Source of the DNA: Streptomyces sp. DvalAA-43
GTDB taxonomy: Bacteria; Actinomycetota; Actinomycetes; Streptomycetales; Streptomycetaceae
Direction: 5' to 3'
Length of the DNA stretch: 64,000 nt
NCBI RefSeq assembly: GCF_900091725.1
Contig: NZ_FMBW01000040.1
Span: forward strand, 310,001 to 374,000
Positions 35,580 to 42,601 of this stretch are shown piece by piece. Position 1 is the first letter of the stretch, and every line of letters starts with the position of its first letter. The notes under the pieces were generated by a model, which ran no database searches, was not told the DNA's origin, and saw nothing but the letters and a program-made list of their open reading frames with translations. The translations under genes were made by a program, and so were the position numbers.

Positions 35580-36188
35580 TCAGCGGGGCAGCGCGCGGGG
35601 CCGGTCCAGGGCGCCGAGCAGGCTGATGAAGCTCGACTCCAGGAAGGCCCCGAGCTCCGCCGCCGCGTCCGGCTCCCCGTGCGGCCAGCTGGTCACGGCC
35701 TCCTCGGCGAACGCCGTCCAGGCGCGGGCGGCGACGGCCAGCCGGGGCGAGTCCGGCATCCCGAGCCGCCGCTGTCCCTCCGCCACCCGCCGGGCGAGGG
35801 CGGCCCTGGTTCCGTCGACGATGTCCTCCACCGCGTGATGACTGCCCGCGGCACCGCGGACCAGGGCGAGATAGACCTTGCGGTGCTCCAGTACGTACCG
35901 CACGAAACCGGCGATGAACGACCGCAGCCAGGGAACGGGCCCCAGTGAGGGGTCCGGTTCCGTGGCCGCGACGAAGTCGTCGCACTCCTGCCGCACCACG
36001 GCGCGGTAGAAGTCGCGCTTGGAGTCGAAGTAGTGGAAGAGCAGGCCCCGCGAGATACCGGCCCGCCGTGCCACGTCGTCCGTGGAGAGTTCGTCCAGCG
36101 ACCGCTCGGTGAGCATGTCCAGGCCGATGGCGACCAGCTGGGCCCTTCGTTCGTCGGGGCTCAGGCGCGCAGCTCGCTTTTCGGACAT
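35580..36188 (-). CDS. TetR-family regulator
   Basis: 202 residues. The HTH is STDDVARRAGISRGLLFHYFDSKRDFYRAV near residues 38-67, with a C-terminal domain resembling the AcrR/TetR_C_13 type. ATG 36188 is preferred; a GTG two codons upstream is possible. It converges on the exporter operon. An inverted repeat just upstream is a good autoregulatory site. There is no obvious target gene. Confidence 0.87.
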   Translation of the reverse strand: MSEKRAARLSPDERRAQLVAIGLDMLTERSLDELSTDDVARRAGISRGLLFHYFDSKRDFYRAVVRQECDDFVAATEPDPSLGPVPWLRSFIAGFVRYVLEHRKVYLALVRGAAGSHHAVEDIVDGTRAALARRVAEGQRRLGMPDSPRLAVAARAWTAFAEEAVTSWPHGEPDAAAELGAFLESSFISLLGALDRPRALPR

Positions 36189-36206
36189 ACACACAGTCTA
36201 GAAGTG

Positions 36207-36220
36207 CTTCGACTCCGAAG
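36207..36220. promoter_or_regulatory. Inverted repeat CTTCG-ACTC-CGAAG upstream of the TetR gene
   Basis: A perfect 5-bp inverted repeat with a 4-base spacer lies 19 bases upstream of the start codon. Adjacent sequence (GAAGT ... AAGTATG) extends the similarity. Autoregulation by the adjacent TetR protein is the likely role. Confidence 0.55.
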
Positions 36221-36433
36221 TATGTGCCGGAGCAGGTGCCGCGATGCGCGCCGAAGCGGCCGGTGAACACACCGAAGCGCTGCCGTGGGCCCTGGGGATG
36301 ACGGAAGGGCGGACAGCAGCGCAGCGCCGGGACGGAGGTTCGCCCACGGCCCCGAGCGGGGGGCCGGGTGACGAACCCTGGCCGGGGAGCCCCGGGCGGT
36401 GGAGCCGGTGGGCGGTCGTGACGGGCCGTCGGG

Positions 36434-36697
36434 TCAGCGGCGGCTGCCGAAGAGCGAACGCCGGAGTCGTCGCAGCGGCGCGAAGAGCGAAACCCGCGCG
36501 CTCTTGCTCCGGTGGTGACGTGCGGCATCGCGCGAGGTCAGCTCGCGCATCAGCAGTGTCGCCTCCGCGGCTTCCCGCTGTGGCACGGCGGGGCCGCCGA
36601 GCACCGCGAGATGGCGGTCGAGGCGCGAACTGGTCGCACCGCTCCCGCATGTGATGGCAGGCACTCGTGGCCTGCTCCGCATCGCTATCTGTTCCAT
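36434..36697 (-). CDS. Small basic conserved protein of unknown function
   Basis: 87 residues starting at ATG 36697, preceded by GGGGAGTGAC. Sequence features: MEQIAMRSRPR start, a middle segment LDRHLAVLGGPAVPQREAAEATLLMRELTSRD, and a basic end SLFAPLRRLRRSLFGSRR. No membrane helix. The basic tail suggests membrane or nucleic-acid association. I do not recognise a named family, though the reading frame shows normal codon bias and a good ribosome site. Confidence 0.7.
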   Translation of the reverse strand: MEQIAMRSRPRVPAITCGSGATSSRLDRHLAVLGGPAVPQREAAEATLLMRELTSRDAARHHRSKSARVSLFAPLRRLRRSLFGSRR

Positions 36698-36995
36698 GTC
36701 ACTCCCCACCCGTACGAGGGCACCCGGCCCGGGCAGGTTAACCCTATCCCCCCGCGACGACCCTCGTGTATCCCGGTCGCAGGATTGCGTACACACATAC
36801 GAAGGTTGACACCCCATGCGCGAATCCTCTCGATTTCAGGGCGAGTTGGACAGAACGGAAACGGACGGAGGCGCTCCGGCCGCACCCCCGTCACGCGCCT
36901 CACAGGTCCGGGTGCCCGCCGGACGGAGACCCCGGCGAACAGGGGCCCCCTGCCCGTCGGAGGACTGGACGGGCCCGGCGAGTGCGCCGGTGGCG
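36698..36995. other. Non-coding stretch between two minus-strand genes
   Basis: No convincing ORF. It holds the promoter region of the small basic protein (AT-rich around 36755-36820) and, near its right end, a weak 6-bp hairpin (GTCCGG 36906-36911 with CCGGAC 36919-36924) that could end the GDSL transcript. A TTGACA sequence near 36808 on the plus strand has no gene to serve. Confidence 0.4.
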
Positions 36996-37805
36996 TCAGG
37001 CCGCCGAGTCGAGGGCGGGCAGGTAGCCGCCCGACTGTCCGGCGGCGGTGGGGTGGTAGGACTCGCCGATGTCGAGCCAGTTGACGCTGTGCAGCCAGGC
37101 GCTTCCGGAGCAGATCTCGTGACCGGTGAACTTCCCCGCGACATCGGCGAAGGCGAAGCCGTGGTCGGCCGCGCGCTTGGCGGTCGTCGTGTTGAGGAGG
37201 TCGGCCGCGCCGTTGATCGCGGTGCGCACCTTGTCGCTCAGGCCGACGGCGCAGCTGCCGCCGATCTTGTAGAAGCGCGGGTAGCCGAGGACGACGACGC
37301 GGGCGGACGGCGCCTTGGCGCGGATCGCCGTGTACACCGAGTCGAGGTTGCCGGGCAGGGTGGTCTCGGCATAGCTGCGGGCCGTGGCGATCCGGTTGAG
37401 GCAGGTGGTCTCGGAATTGAGGACACAGGTGGTCATGACGTCGGCGAAGCCCGCGTCATTGCCGCCGATGGAGATCGAGACGAGGTCGGTCGAGGCGCTG
37501 AGGGGGCCGAGCTGATTGGCCTTCACATCGCCCGTACGGGCGCCCGAGCAGGCGGTGAAGGCGAACGAGGCGGGTGCGTTGGCGGCGGCCCAGAGGGCGG
37601 GATACGCCTTGGTGCTGCGCTTGCAGTCGCCGCTGGCGCTGTCGTAGCTGCCGGACCCGACACCCGAGGAGTACGAGTCGCCGAGGGCGACGTAGTCGAT
37701 GGCCTGGACGGACGACGCGGCACTGGCGGTGGCCGCTCCGGTCAGCGCGAGCACGGCGCCGAGCAGGAGCGAGGACGAGAGCGCCGCGAGTCTGGACATC
37801 TTCAT
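36996..37805 (-). CDS. Secreted GDSL/SGNH lipase
   Basis: 269 residues. A signal peptide (SSSLLLGAVLALTGAATASAAS) leads into the SGNH blocks: GDSYSSG with the catalytic serine at residue 44, the G-x-N block GGND (near residue 97) and the terminal GESYHPTAAG block with the His. Cysteines occur in pairs and could form the three disulfides seen in Streptomyces secreted lipases of this family. ATG 37805 has a good ribosome site (AGGGAGG). The protein hydrolyses ester bonds outside the cell; the natural substrate is not known. Confidence 0.92.
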   Translation of the reverse strand: MKMSRLAALSSSLLLGAVLALTGAATASAASSVQAIDYVALGDSYSSGVGSGSYDSASGDCKRSTKAYPALWAAANAPASFAFTACSGARTGDVKANQLGPLSASTDLVSISIGGNDAGFADVMTTCVLNSETTCLNRIATARSYAETTLPGNLDSVYTAIRAKAPSARVVVLGYPRFYKIGGSCAVGLSDKVRTAINGAADLLNTTTAKRAADHGFAFADVAGKFTGHEICSGSAWLHSVNWLDIGESYHPTAAGQSGGYLPALDSAA

Positions 37806-38032
37806 GGGACCTCCCTTGGACCGACCGGCGGGATCTCCGTCCGGTCTGCCGAGTCCGTGGTAGCAGTACCGACACCCGCGCCGGAAGTGTGCATGCCAAG
37901 TTTCCCCAATGCCTCGACTGCCTCTCCGCGCCCCCTTGAGGCTCCGTCAGGTCTCTGACCACTGCCGGGAAAGGGGAGGAAGGTAGTGAAACCCGGGTGC
38001 GCCGGGTACCCCCGTGCCGGATCATGGGCCTC

Positions 38033-39127
38033 ATGTCCGCCAACCCCGAGTCCGCGCTGCCGATCCGGCTCAACGTCGACGACAGCGATTCCCCGTCGGA
38101 TGTCGTCGACGCGCTCTTCCTCGGCCGCTTCGCCACGGGTGAGCAGCCGTACTCGCACAGCACCTCCCTGGACCGCGTCAGGTCCGGGGCGACCTTGCTG
38201 CCCCCGGACGCCAAGGTGCTGCGCGCCGCCCGCGACGACGACCGCAGCGCCACGCTCGCCGAGGGCGACGGCTGGACGCTGCTCATCTCGCGGTGGAGCC
38301 GCGGCGCCGACGTCACGGTCACCGCCACCACCGCGGAACTGGCCCAGCAGATCCTCGACCGGGCGACGGACGGCGCCCTGGACGAGCCCGAACCCCAGCC
38401 CGAGAACGTGACGATGGGCTTCTGGTACGTCTCCCCGCGCCGGGGCCCGCACCGCACCACCCGGCAGATCGCCGCCGGCACCTGGGACGAGGTGCGCGGC
38501 AACTACACGGCGCCGGTGGCCGATGCCATGGACCGGCTGATGAAGGTCACGCCCGACGACATCGCGGGCCGGCTGCTCCTGCTGCACGGCCCGCCGGGCA
38601 CCGGCAAGACCTCCGCGCTGCGCACGCTCGCGCGCTCGTGGCGGGACTGGTGCCAGGTCGACTGCGTGCTCGACCCCGAGCGGCTCTTCAACGACGTCGG
38701 CTATCTGATGGACATCGCGATCGGCGAGGACGACGGCACGTCCAAGGGCCGGTGGCGGCTGCTGCTCCTGGAGGACTGCGACGAGCTGATCCGCGGCGAG
38801 GCCAAGCACACCGCGGGCCAGGCGCTGTCCCGGCTGCTGAACCTCACCGACGGGCTGCTCGGGCAGGGGCGCAACGTACTGGTGGGCGTCACCACCAACG
38901 AGGACCTGGAGCGGCTCCATCCGGCCGTGGTCAGGCCCGGCCGCTGCCTCGCCAGGATCGAGGTGGGCTCACTGACCCGCGGGGAGGCGGTGACCTGGCT
39001 GGGTACGGAGGAAGGGCTCGGCCGCGAGGGCGCGACGCTCGCCGAGCTGTACGCGCTGCGGCGCGGAAGCGGTCCCGCGTCGGTGCCGAAGCAGGACTCC
39101 GGGGCGGACGCGGGCCTGTACCTCTGA
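38033..39127 (+). CDS. AAA-family ATPase with an N-terminal DUF5925-like domain
   Basis: 364 residues. Walker A GPPGTGKTS is near residue 186, Walker B LLLLEDCDE near 243, and the second-region-of-homology arginine segment (HPAVVRPGRC) near 304, so ATP hydrolysis should be intact. The N-terminal 180 residues (SALPIRLNVDDSDSPSDVVDALFLGRFATGEQPYSHST) resemble DUF5925. It may act as a remodelling or chaperone-type ATPase; the partner is unknown. ATG 38033 is preferred over 38024 to match that N-terminus, and no ribosome site is seen before either. It is divergent from the GDSL lipase. Confidence 0.82.
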   Translation: MSANPESALPIRLNVDDSDSPSDVVDALFLGRFATGEQPYSHSTSLDRVRSGATLLPPDAKVLRAARDDDRSATLAEGDGWTLLISRWSRGADVTVTATTAELAQQILDRATDGALDEPEPQPENVTMGFWYVSPRRGPHRTTRQIAAGTWDEVRGNYTAPVADAMDRLMKVTPDDIAGRLLLLHGPPGTGKTSALRTLARSWRDWCQVDCVLDPERLFNDVGYLMDIAIGEDDGTSKGRWRLLLLEDCDELIRGEAKHTAGQALSRLLNLTDGLLGQGRNVLVGVTTNEDLERLHPAVVRPGRCLARIEVGSLTRGEAVTWLGTEEGLGREGATLAELYALRRGSGPASVPKQDSGADAGLYL

Positions 39128-39152
39128 GCCCGGCGGCCCGCCCCGCCGCGGG

Positions 39153-39530
39153 TCACCCCGTGCCGTACGCCGCCCGCACCGCGTCCCGCGCCAGGGAGAG
39201 CGCCTCGTCCCGGGACAGGCCCAGCCGCCGCGCCTGCTCCGCGTACTCCTGGGCCGCGGCCGCCGCATGACGGTCCGCCGCGTCACCGGCGGCGGCGACG
39301 AACGTGCCGTTGCGCCCACGGGTCTCGATCACCCCGTCGGCCTCCAGCGCGCGGTACGCCTTCGCGACGGTGTTCGCGGCGAGGCCCAGCTCCTCGGCGA
39401 AGCCGCGTACCGTCGGAAGTCTGAAGCCGACGGGCAGCGCGCCGGAGCGGGCCAGTTCGGAGATCTGCGTGCGCAGTTGCTCGTACGGGGCGGTGCCGGC
39501 ATCGGGATCAAGAACGATCTTCAGGGTCAC
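39153..39530 (-). CDS. Short GntR-family regulator (YtrA-like)
   Basis: 125 residues: a winged HTH (APYEQLRTQISELARSGAL, TVRGFAEELGLAANTVAKAYRALEADGV) and a short C-terminal helix without a ligand domain, as in YtrA-type proteins. These usually control neighbouring ABC transporters; none is here. The GTG at 39530 is followed by TLKIVLDPDAG, a normal start for this group. It converges on the AAA ATPase and diverges from the GNAT gene. Confidence 0.87.
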   Translation of the reverse strand: MTLKIVLDPDAGTAPYEQLRTQISELARSGALPVGFRLPTVRGFAEELGLAANTVAKAYRALEADGVIETRGRNGTFVAAAGDAADRHAAAAAQEYAEQARRLGLSRDEALSLARDAVRAAYGTG

Positions 39531-39597
39531 GCCCCGATTCTCCCCCACGTCCGCCCCGCCACCGGAAATTCAGGGGCGGCCCGTGGCGGCCCACGCG

Positions 39598-39603
39598 TAA
39601 CGT
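39598..39603 (+). promoter_or_regulatory. Candidate -10 element (TAACGT) for a leaderless GNAT transcript
   Basis: TAACGT ends 7 bases before ATG 39611, and there is no ribosome-binding sequence before the ATG. Confidence 0.4.
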
Positions 39604-39610
39604 CCGGCGC

Positions 39611-40531
39611 ATGACTGTCATCGTTCGCGACTTCCTCCCCGCCGACGCGGAGGACTGGGTGCGGGTCCGGCGCGCCGCCCTGCCCTTCATGGTGACGAGG
39701 CCCGAGTGCGTCACCTTCGAACTGGCCTCGGCCCACCCGGACAAGCGCGCCCGGCTGCTGGTCGCCGAGCATGAGGGCGAGCTCATCGGGACCGCGCAGG
39801 TCGGCCTCGCCTACGACAGCCCCGAACCCGGTCAGGGTTTCTGCAACACGTACACGCATCCGGACCGCACCGGGCGCGGGGCGGGCGGGCTGCTGGTGCG
39901 CACGGCCGAGGAGTACCTGGCGCGGGAGGGCGCGACCTCGGTCTACGCCTGGGTGCTCGACACCCCGTCGGACCGGGCCTTCGCCGGGAAGCGCGGCTAT
40001 GCGCCGAGCCGTCCGGCGCACTTCCTCCACCTCGATCTGGCCGGCGGTCCGCTGCCGCCCCGTCAGGAGCTGCCGCCGGGCGTCGAGCTGCGTACCGCCG
40101 CGGACTTCGCGGACGACCCCCGCCCGCTCTTCGAGGCGGACGCGGAGACCACGGCCGACGAGCCCAGCGACACCCCGGCGGAACTGACCGACTACGAGGA
40201 CTGGCTCAACCACACCTGGCGCGCGCCCGCGCTCGATCGCGAACTCACCTCGGTCGTGGTGGTGGACGGGGAGGTGGCGGCGTTCAGCGCCGCGGAGACC
40301 GACGGCCTGACCCGGTACATGTCCGGGATGACCGGCACCCGCCGGGCCTACCGCAACCGGGGCCTGGCCAGGCTCGCCAAGAACGACTCGCTGCACCGGG
40401 CTCGCGCCGCCGGGTACACGGACGCGTACACCGGCAACGACGCGGACAACGGCCCGATGCTGGCGGTCAACCGGTGGTTCGGTTACGAGGTCTGTGCCAC
40501 GGAGGTGCGCCATGTCCGCAGGCTCGGCTGA
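39611..40531 (+). CDS. GNAT-family N-acetyltransferase with two domains
   Basis: 306 residues. The first GNAT domain has the acetyl-CoA pattern (NTYTHPDRTGRGAGGLLVRTAEEYLA, near residues 78-105); the second, degenerate copy is in the C-terminal half (GTRRAYRNRGLARLAKND, near residues 237-262). Tandem GNAT organisation is also seen in mycothiol synthase, but substrate is not evident. The gene overlaps the following DUF402 gene by 20 bases, so they form one unit. Confidence 0.88.
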   Translation: MTVIVRDFLPADAEDWVRVRRAALPFMVTRPECVTFELASAHPDKRARLLVAEHEGELIGTAQVGLAYDSPEPGQGFCNTYTHPDRTGRGAGGLLVRTAEEYLAREGATSVYAWVLDTPSDRAFAGKRGYAPSRPAHFLHLDLAGGPLPPRQELPPGVELRTAADFADDPRPLFEADAETTADEPSDTPAELTDYEDWLNHTWRAPALDRELTSVVVVDGEVAAFSAAETDGLTRYMSGMTGTRRAYRNRGLARLAKNDSLHRARAAGYTDAYTGNDADNGPMLAVNRWFGYEVCATEVRHVRRLG

Positions 40532-41006
40532 GACCGCGCTGGTGGTCGCCCTGGTGAAGGCCGGGCGGACCAAGATCCGGTATCCGGCGGACGTGGTCCG
40601 CGACGACGGGGTCCGGGTCACGGTCCGTGCGCCGTGGGCGGCGCCGGGGGTCCGTGACTTCGGCTTCGTACGGTTCGAGCCGGGCGATGTCCTCACCGAG
40701 CACTACTGGCGCGACCGGTGGTTCGCCGTGAAGGAGGTCCGGACCGGCGCGGGCGTTCTCAAGGGCTGGTACTGCGACATCACCCGCCCCGCGGTGCTGC
40801 GGGACGGGGAGCTCCTGGTGGAGGACCTGGACCTCGATCTGTGGGTGTCGGCGGACGGCTCGTCCGTACTGCGGCTGGACGAGGACGAGTTCGAGGAGAG
40901 CGGTCTCGCCGGACGCGATCCGGCGGCGGCCGACGCGGCGCTCCGGGCGCTGGACGAGCTGGAGCACCTGGCCCGCGCGGAGGGCCTGGCGGCGCTGCTG
41001 GGCTGA
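40512..41006 (+). CDS. DUF402-domain protein (nucleotide phosphatase-like)
   Basis: 164 residues. The DUF402 core is recognisable (GWYCDITRPA, followed by DLDLDLWVSADGSSVLRLDEDEF). Related proteins hydrolyse nucleotide di- or triphosphates. The start ATG 40512 has GGAGG 5 bases upstream and lies inside the GNAT gene. The conserved acidic segment could bind a divalent metal. The adjacent GNAT protein suggests a small-molecule modification pathway, but the substrate is unknown. Confidence 0.82.
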   Translation: MSAGSAETALVVALVKAGRTKIRYPADVVRDDGVRVTVRAPWAAPGVRDFGFVRFEPGDVLTEHYWRDRWFAVKEVRTGAGVLKGWYCDITRPAVLRDGELLVEDLDLDLWVSADGSSVLRLDEDEFEESGLAGRDPAAADAALRALDELEHLARAEGLAALLG

Positions 41007-41022
41007 CCCGGGGGCTCGTCCG

Positions 41023-41065
41023 GGGTCCCGGGCGGGCCGCCGTGCGCGGCCTGGGCCCGGGACCC
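41023..41065. terminator. Long interrupted hairpin between convergent genes
   Basis: GGGTCCCGGGC (41023-41033) pairs with GCCCGGGACCC (41055-41065), and the interior GGCCGC (41035-41040) pairs with GCGGCC (41046-41051). It follows the DUF402 gene and faces the GH3 remnant. Confidence 0.7.
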
Positions 41066-41100
41066 GTCCGCCGCCCGGGTCAGCCGTGGTCCGCCGCCCG
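41066..41100. repeat. 12-bp repeat flanking the stop of the GH3 remnant
   Basis: GTCCGCCGCCCG occurs at 41066-41077 and at 41089-41100, 23 bases apart. The stop (TCA, 41080-41082) lies between the copies. Confidence 0.5.
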
Positions 41101-41433
41101 ATGACCGCAGCGGAACAGGGGGTTCGGCGTGTGGAACGGGACGTCCTCGAAGGAGGCCTCGACCTCCTTCATCGAGGAGGGCAGGTCGAAGGGCAGCACC
41201 CCCTCCGCCGCGGAGCGCCCGAACACGACGTCCAGCAGCAGATCGTCGTGCACCCCGGCGAGCATGCGCCCGTGGCACAGCAGTCCGGCCCTCTCCTCCA
41301 GGGTCATCCGGGCCGGCAGATCGGCGACCCGGTCCTCCACCGGAAGCCTCGGGTCCTCGTACGGTTCCATGGTGCCGTTGTGGTTGAGGTCGCGGAACGG
41401 TGTTCCGTCGTGATGGTGTGCGCGTGCGGGCAC
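41080..41433 (-). pseudogene. Internally deleted GH3 beta-glucosidase remnant
   Basis: 117 residues in one open frame. The first 50 or so (PFRDLNHNGTMEPYED, then PVEDRVADLPARMTLEERAG) are the beginning of a glycoside hydrolase family 3 enzyme; the last 45 (GRSAAEGVLPFDLPSSMKEV, DVPFHTPNPLFRCGHR) are its end. The intervening catalytic portion, several hundred residues including the nucleophile, has been lost in frame, joining head to tail. GTG 41433 still has AGGAGA upstream, so the peptide could be made but cannot be an active glucosidase. Directly upstream is the tail of a transporter, so both look like remains of a sugar-utilisation operon. Confidence 0.78.
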
Positions 41434-41459
41434 GGTGGTCTCCTGTCGGGCCGGGGCGG

Positions 41460-41640
41460 TCAGTCGCGGACGAGCCTCGGGTGCCGGATCAGCGGGGTCA
41501 GGGCGGTGGCGAGCAGTGCGGCGACGGCGCCGCCGAGGAAGAGCGCGAAGTAGTTCTGGTCCGCCGAGGCGCCGACCGGGTCGCTGCCGAGGGCGAGGAG
41601 CGCGGGGGCGAGCACCGGGGCCAGGGCCTGGGGCGGCGCC
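41460..41640 (-). pseudogene. C-terminal tail of a membrane transporter
   Basis: In the minus strand, ending at a stop at 41460-41462, an open frame reads LAPALLALGSDPV, then QNYFALFLGGAVAALLATAL, then LIRHPRLVRD. This is a typical last transmembrane helix and tail of an MFS-like transporter, but no start or upstream helices remain. The upstream part is a proline-rich GC run of no resemblance. It sits 27 bases before the GH3 remnant, in the same direction, and ends before the divergent GntR gene. Confidence 0.6.
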
Positions 41641-41682
41641 CGGCCGGGCGGGGACCGGTCCCTGCCGGGGCGCGGGGGTTCG

Positions 41683-41688
41683 TACTAT
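41683..41688 (+). promoter_or_regulatory. Candidate -10 box (TACTAT) for a leaderless GntR gene
   Basis: TACTAT ends 6 bases before the GTG at 41695, and no ribosome site is present, so this transcript probably begins at the start codon. Confidence 0.5.
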
Positions 41689-41694
41689 CCAGGG

Positions 41695-42504
41695 GTGCCG
41701 AACCACCGAAGGACCAGTCCGCGCTATCTGCAGTTGGCCCGCCTCATCCAGGAACGCATCGACTCCGGGGAGTACCCGGCCGGCTCCCGGCTGCCGAGCG
41801 AACCCGAGATGTGCGCGGAGTTCGACGTCAACCGCCTGACCGTCCGTGAGGCCGTCGCGGAGCTGGAGCGGGCCGCCGCCATCGAGATCCGCCGGGGCAT
41901 CGGGACCTTCGTGCGCCTGCCCGTCGCCCGGGTGTCGATCACGGTCGACCCCCGGAGCCAGCGGTTCGACATGGGCAGCACCCATGCCTCACTGCCCGAG
42001 TCCACCGCCGACCGGGGCATGGACGTCCAGGAGACGATCACCGCCGTCCTTCCGGCGGGCACCAGCACGGCCGATGAGGAGGCGGCCCGCCATCTGGGCC
42101 GTCCCGTCGGTCTCCTCACCCGGGTCGAGACGGTGTTCTCCACCGGCTCGGAGTGCTGCGGCATCAGCAGCTACTGGATTCCCCGCGCCCTGCTGCCCCG
42201 GGAACTCACGGCGCCCGGACCGGTGGAGAACCTGGTCCGCACGCTGGCCGACAGCGCCGGCATCACCCTGGAGTACGACTGGCGCGCCTTCAGCGCGATC
42301 GGGGCCGACATCGGGGACGCCGACCTCCTGGGCGTACCGGCCGGGAGTCCGCTGCTCGTCCGCGAGGGCGTCAGCTGCACGCCCGACGGCGAGCCGGTGC
42401 TCCATGTCCGCCGGCGCATCCCGGGGGAACGCGCCCGCTTCGTCCTGCACTTCCGCGAGACCGGCCCCGGTCTCCCTCCCGCTTCGCAGGACGGGCAGGA
42501 CTGA
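41695..42504 (+). CDS. GntR-family regulator (UTRA domain), probably orphaned
   Basis: 269 residues. Winged helix (CAEFDVNRLTVREAVAELERAAAIEIRRGIGTFV) at residues 42-75, then a UTRA ligand domain (QETITAVLPAG, ESTADRGMD). The GTG at 41695 appears leaderless. It is divergent from the decayed transporter/GH3 pair, so it may once have controlled that sugar operon and now be orphaned (inference). A GC-rich hairpin region and the fusion gene's end follow. Confidence 0.88.
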   Translation: MPNHRRTSPRYLQLARLIQERIDSGEYPAGSRLPSEPEMCAEFDVNRLTVREAVAELERAAAIEIRRGIGTFVRLPVARVSITVDPRSQRFDMGSTHASLPESTADRGMDVQETITAVLPAGTSTADEEAARHLGRPVGLLTRVETVFSTGSECCGISSYWIPRALLPRELTAPGPVENLVRTLADSAGITLEYDWRAFSAIGADIGDADLLGVPAGSPLLVREGVSCTPDGEPVLHVRRRIPGERARFVLHFRETGPGLPPASQDGQD

Positions 42505-42566
42505 CGCACGACGCGACGACGACGGCCGGTGGCGTACGGGAGCGGGGCCACGCCGCCCGCGCTTCC

Positions 42567-42601
42567 GTACGCCCGGGGCCACATTCAGTACGCCCGGGGC
42601 C
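42567..42601. repeat. 14-bp repeat across the stop of the triple-fusion gene
   Basis: GTACGCCCGGGGCC at 42567-42580 recurs exactly at 42588-42601, a 21-base offset. The right copy encodes the last codons of the minus-strand gene; its stop (TCA, 42585-42587) lies between the copies. Confidence 0.8.

Noticed and set aside
36816..37958. Plus-strand frame MRESSRF... of 380 codons
   Set aside because: Antisense to the GDSL lipase, low complexity, no ribosome site; the lipase frame has full SGNH motifs.
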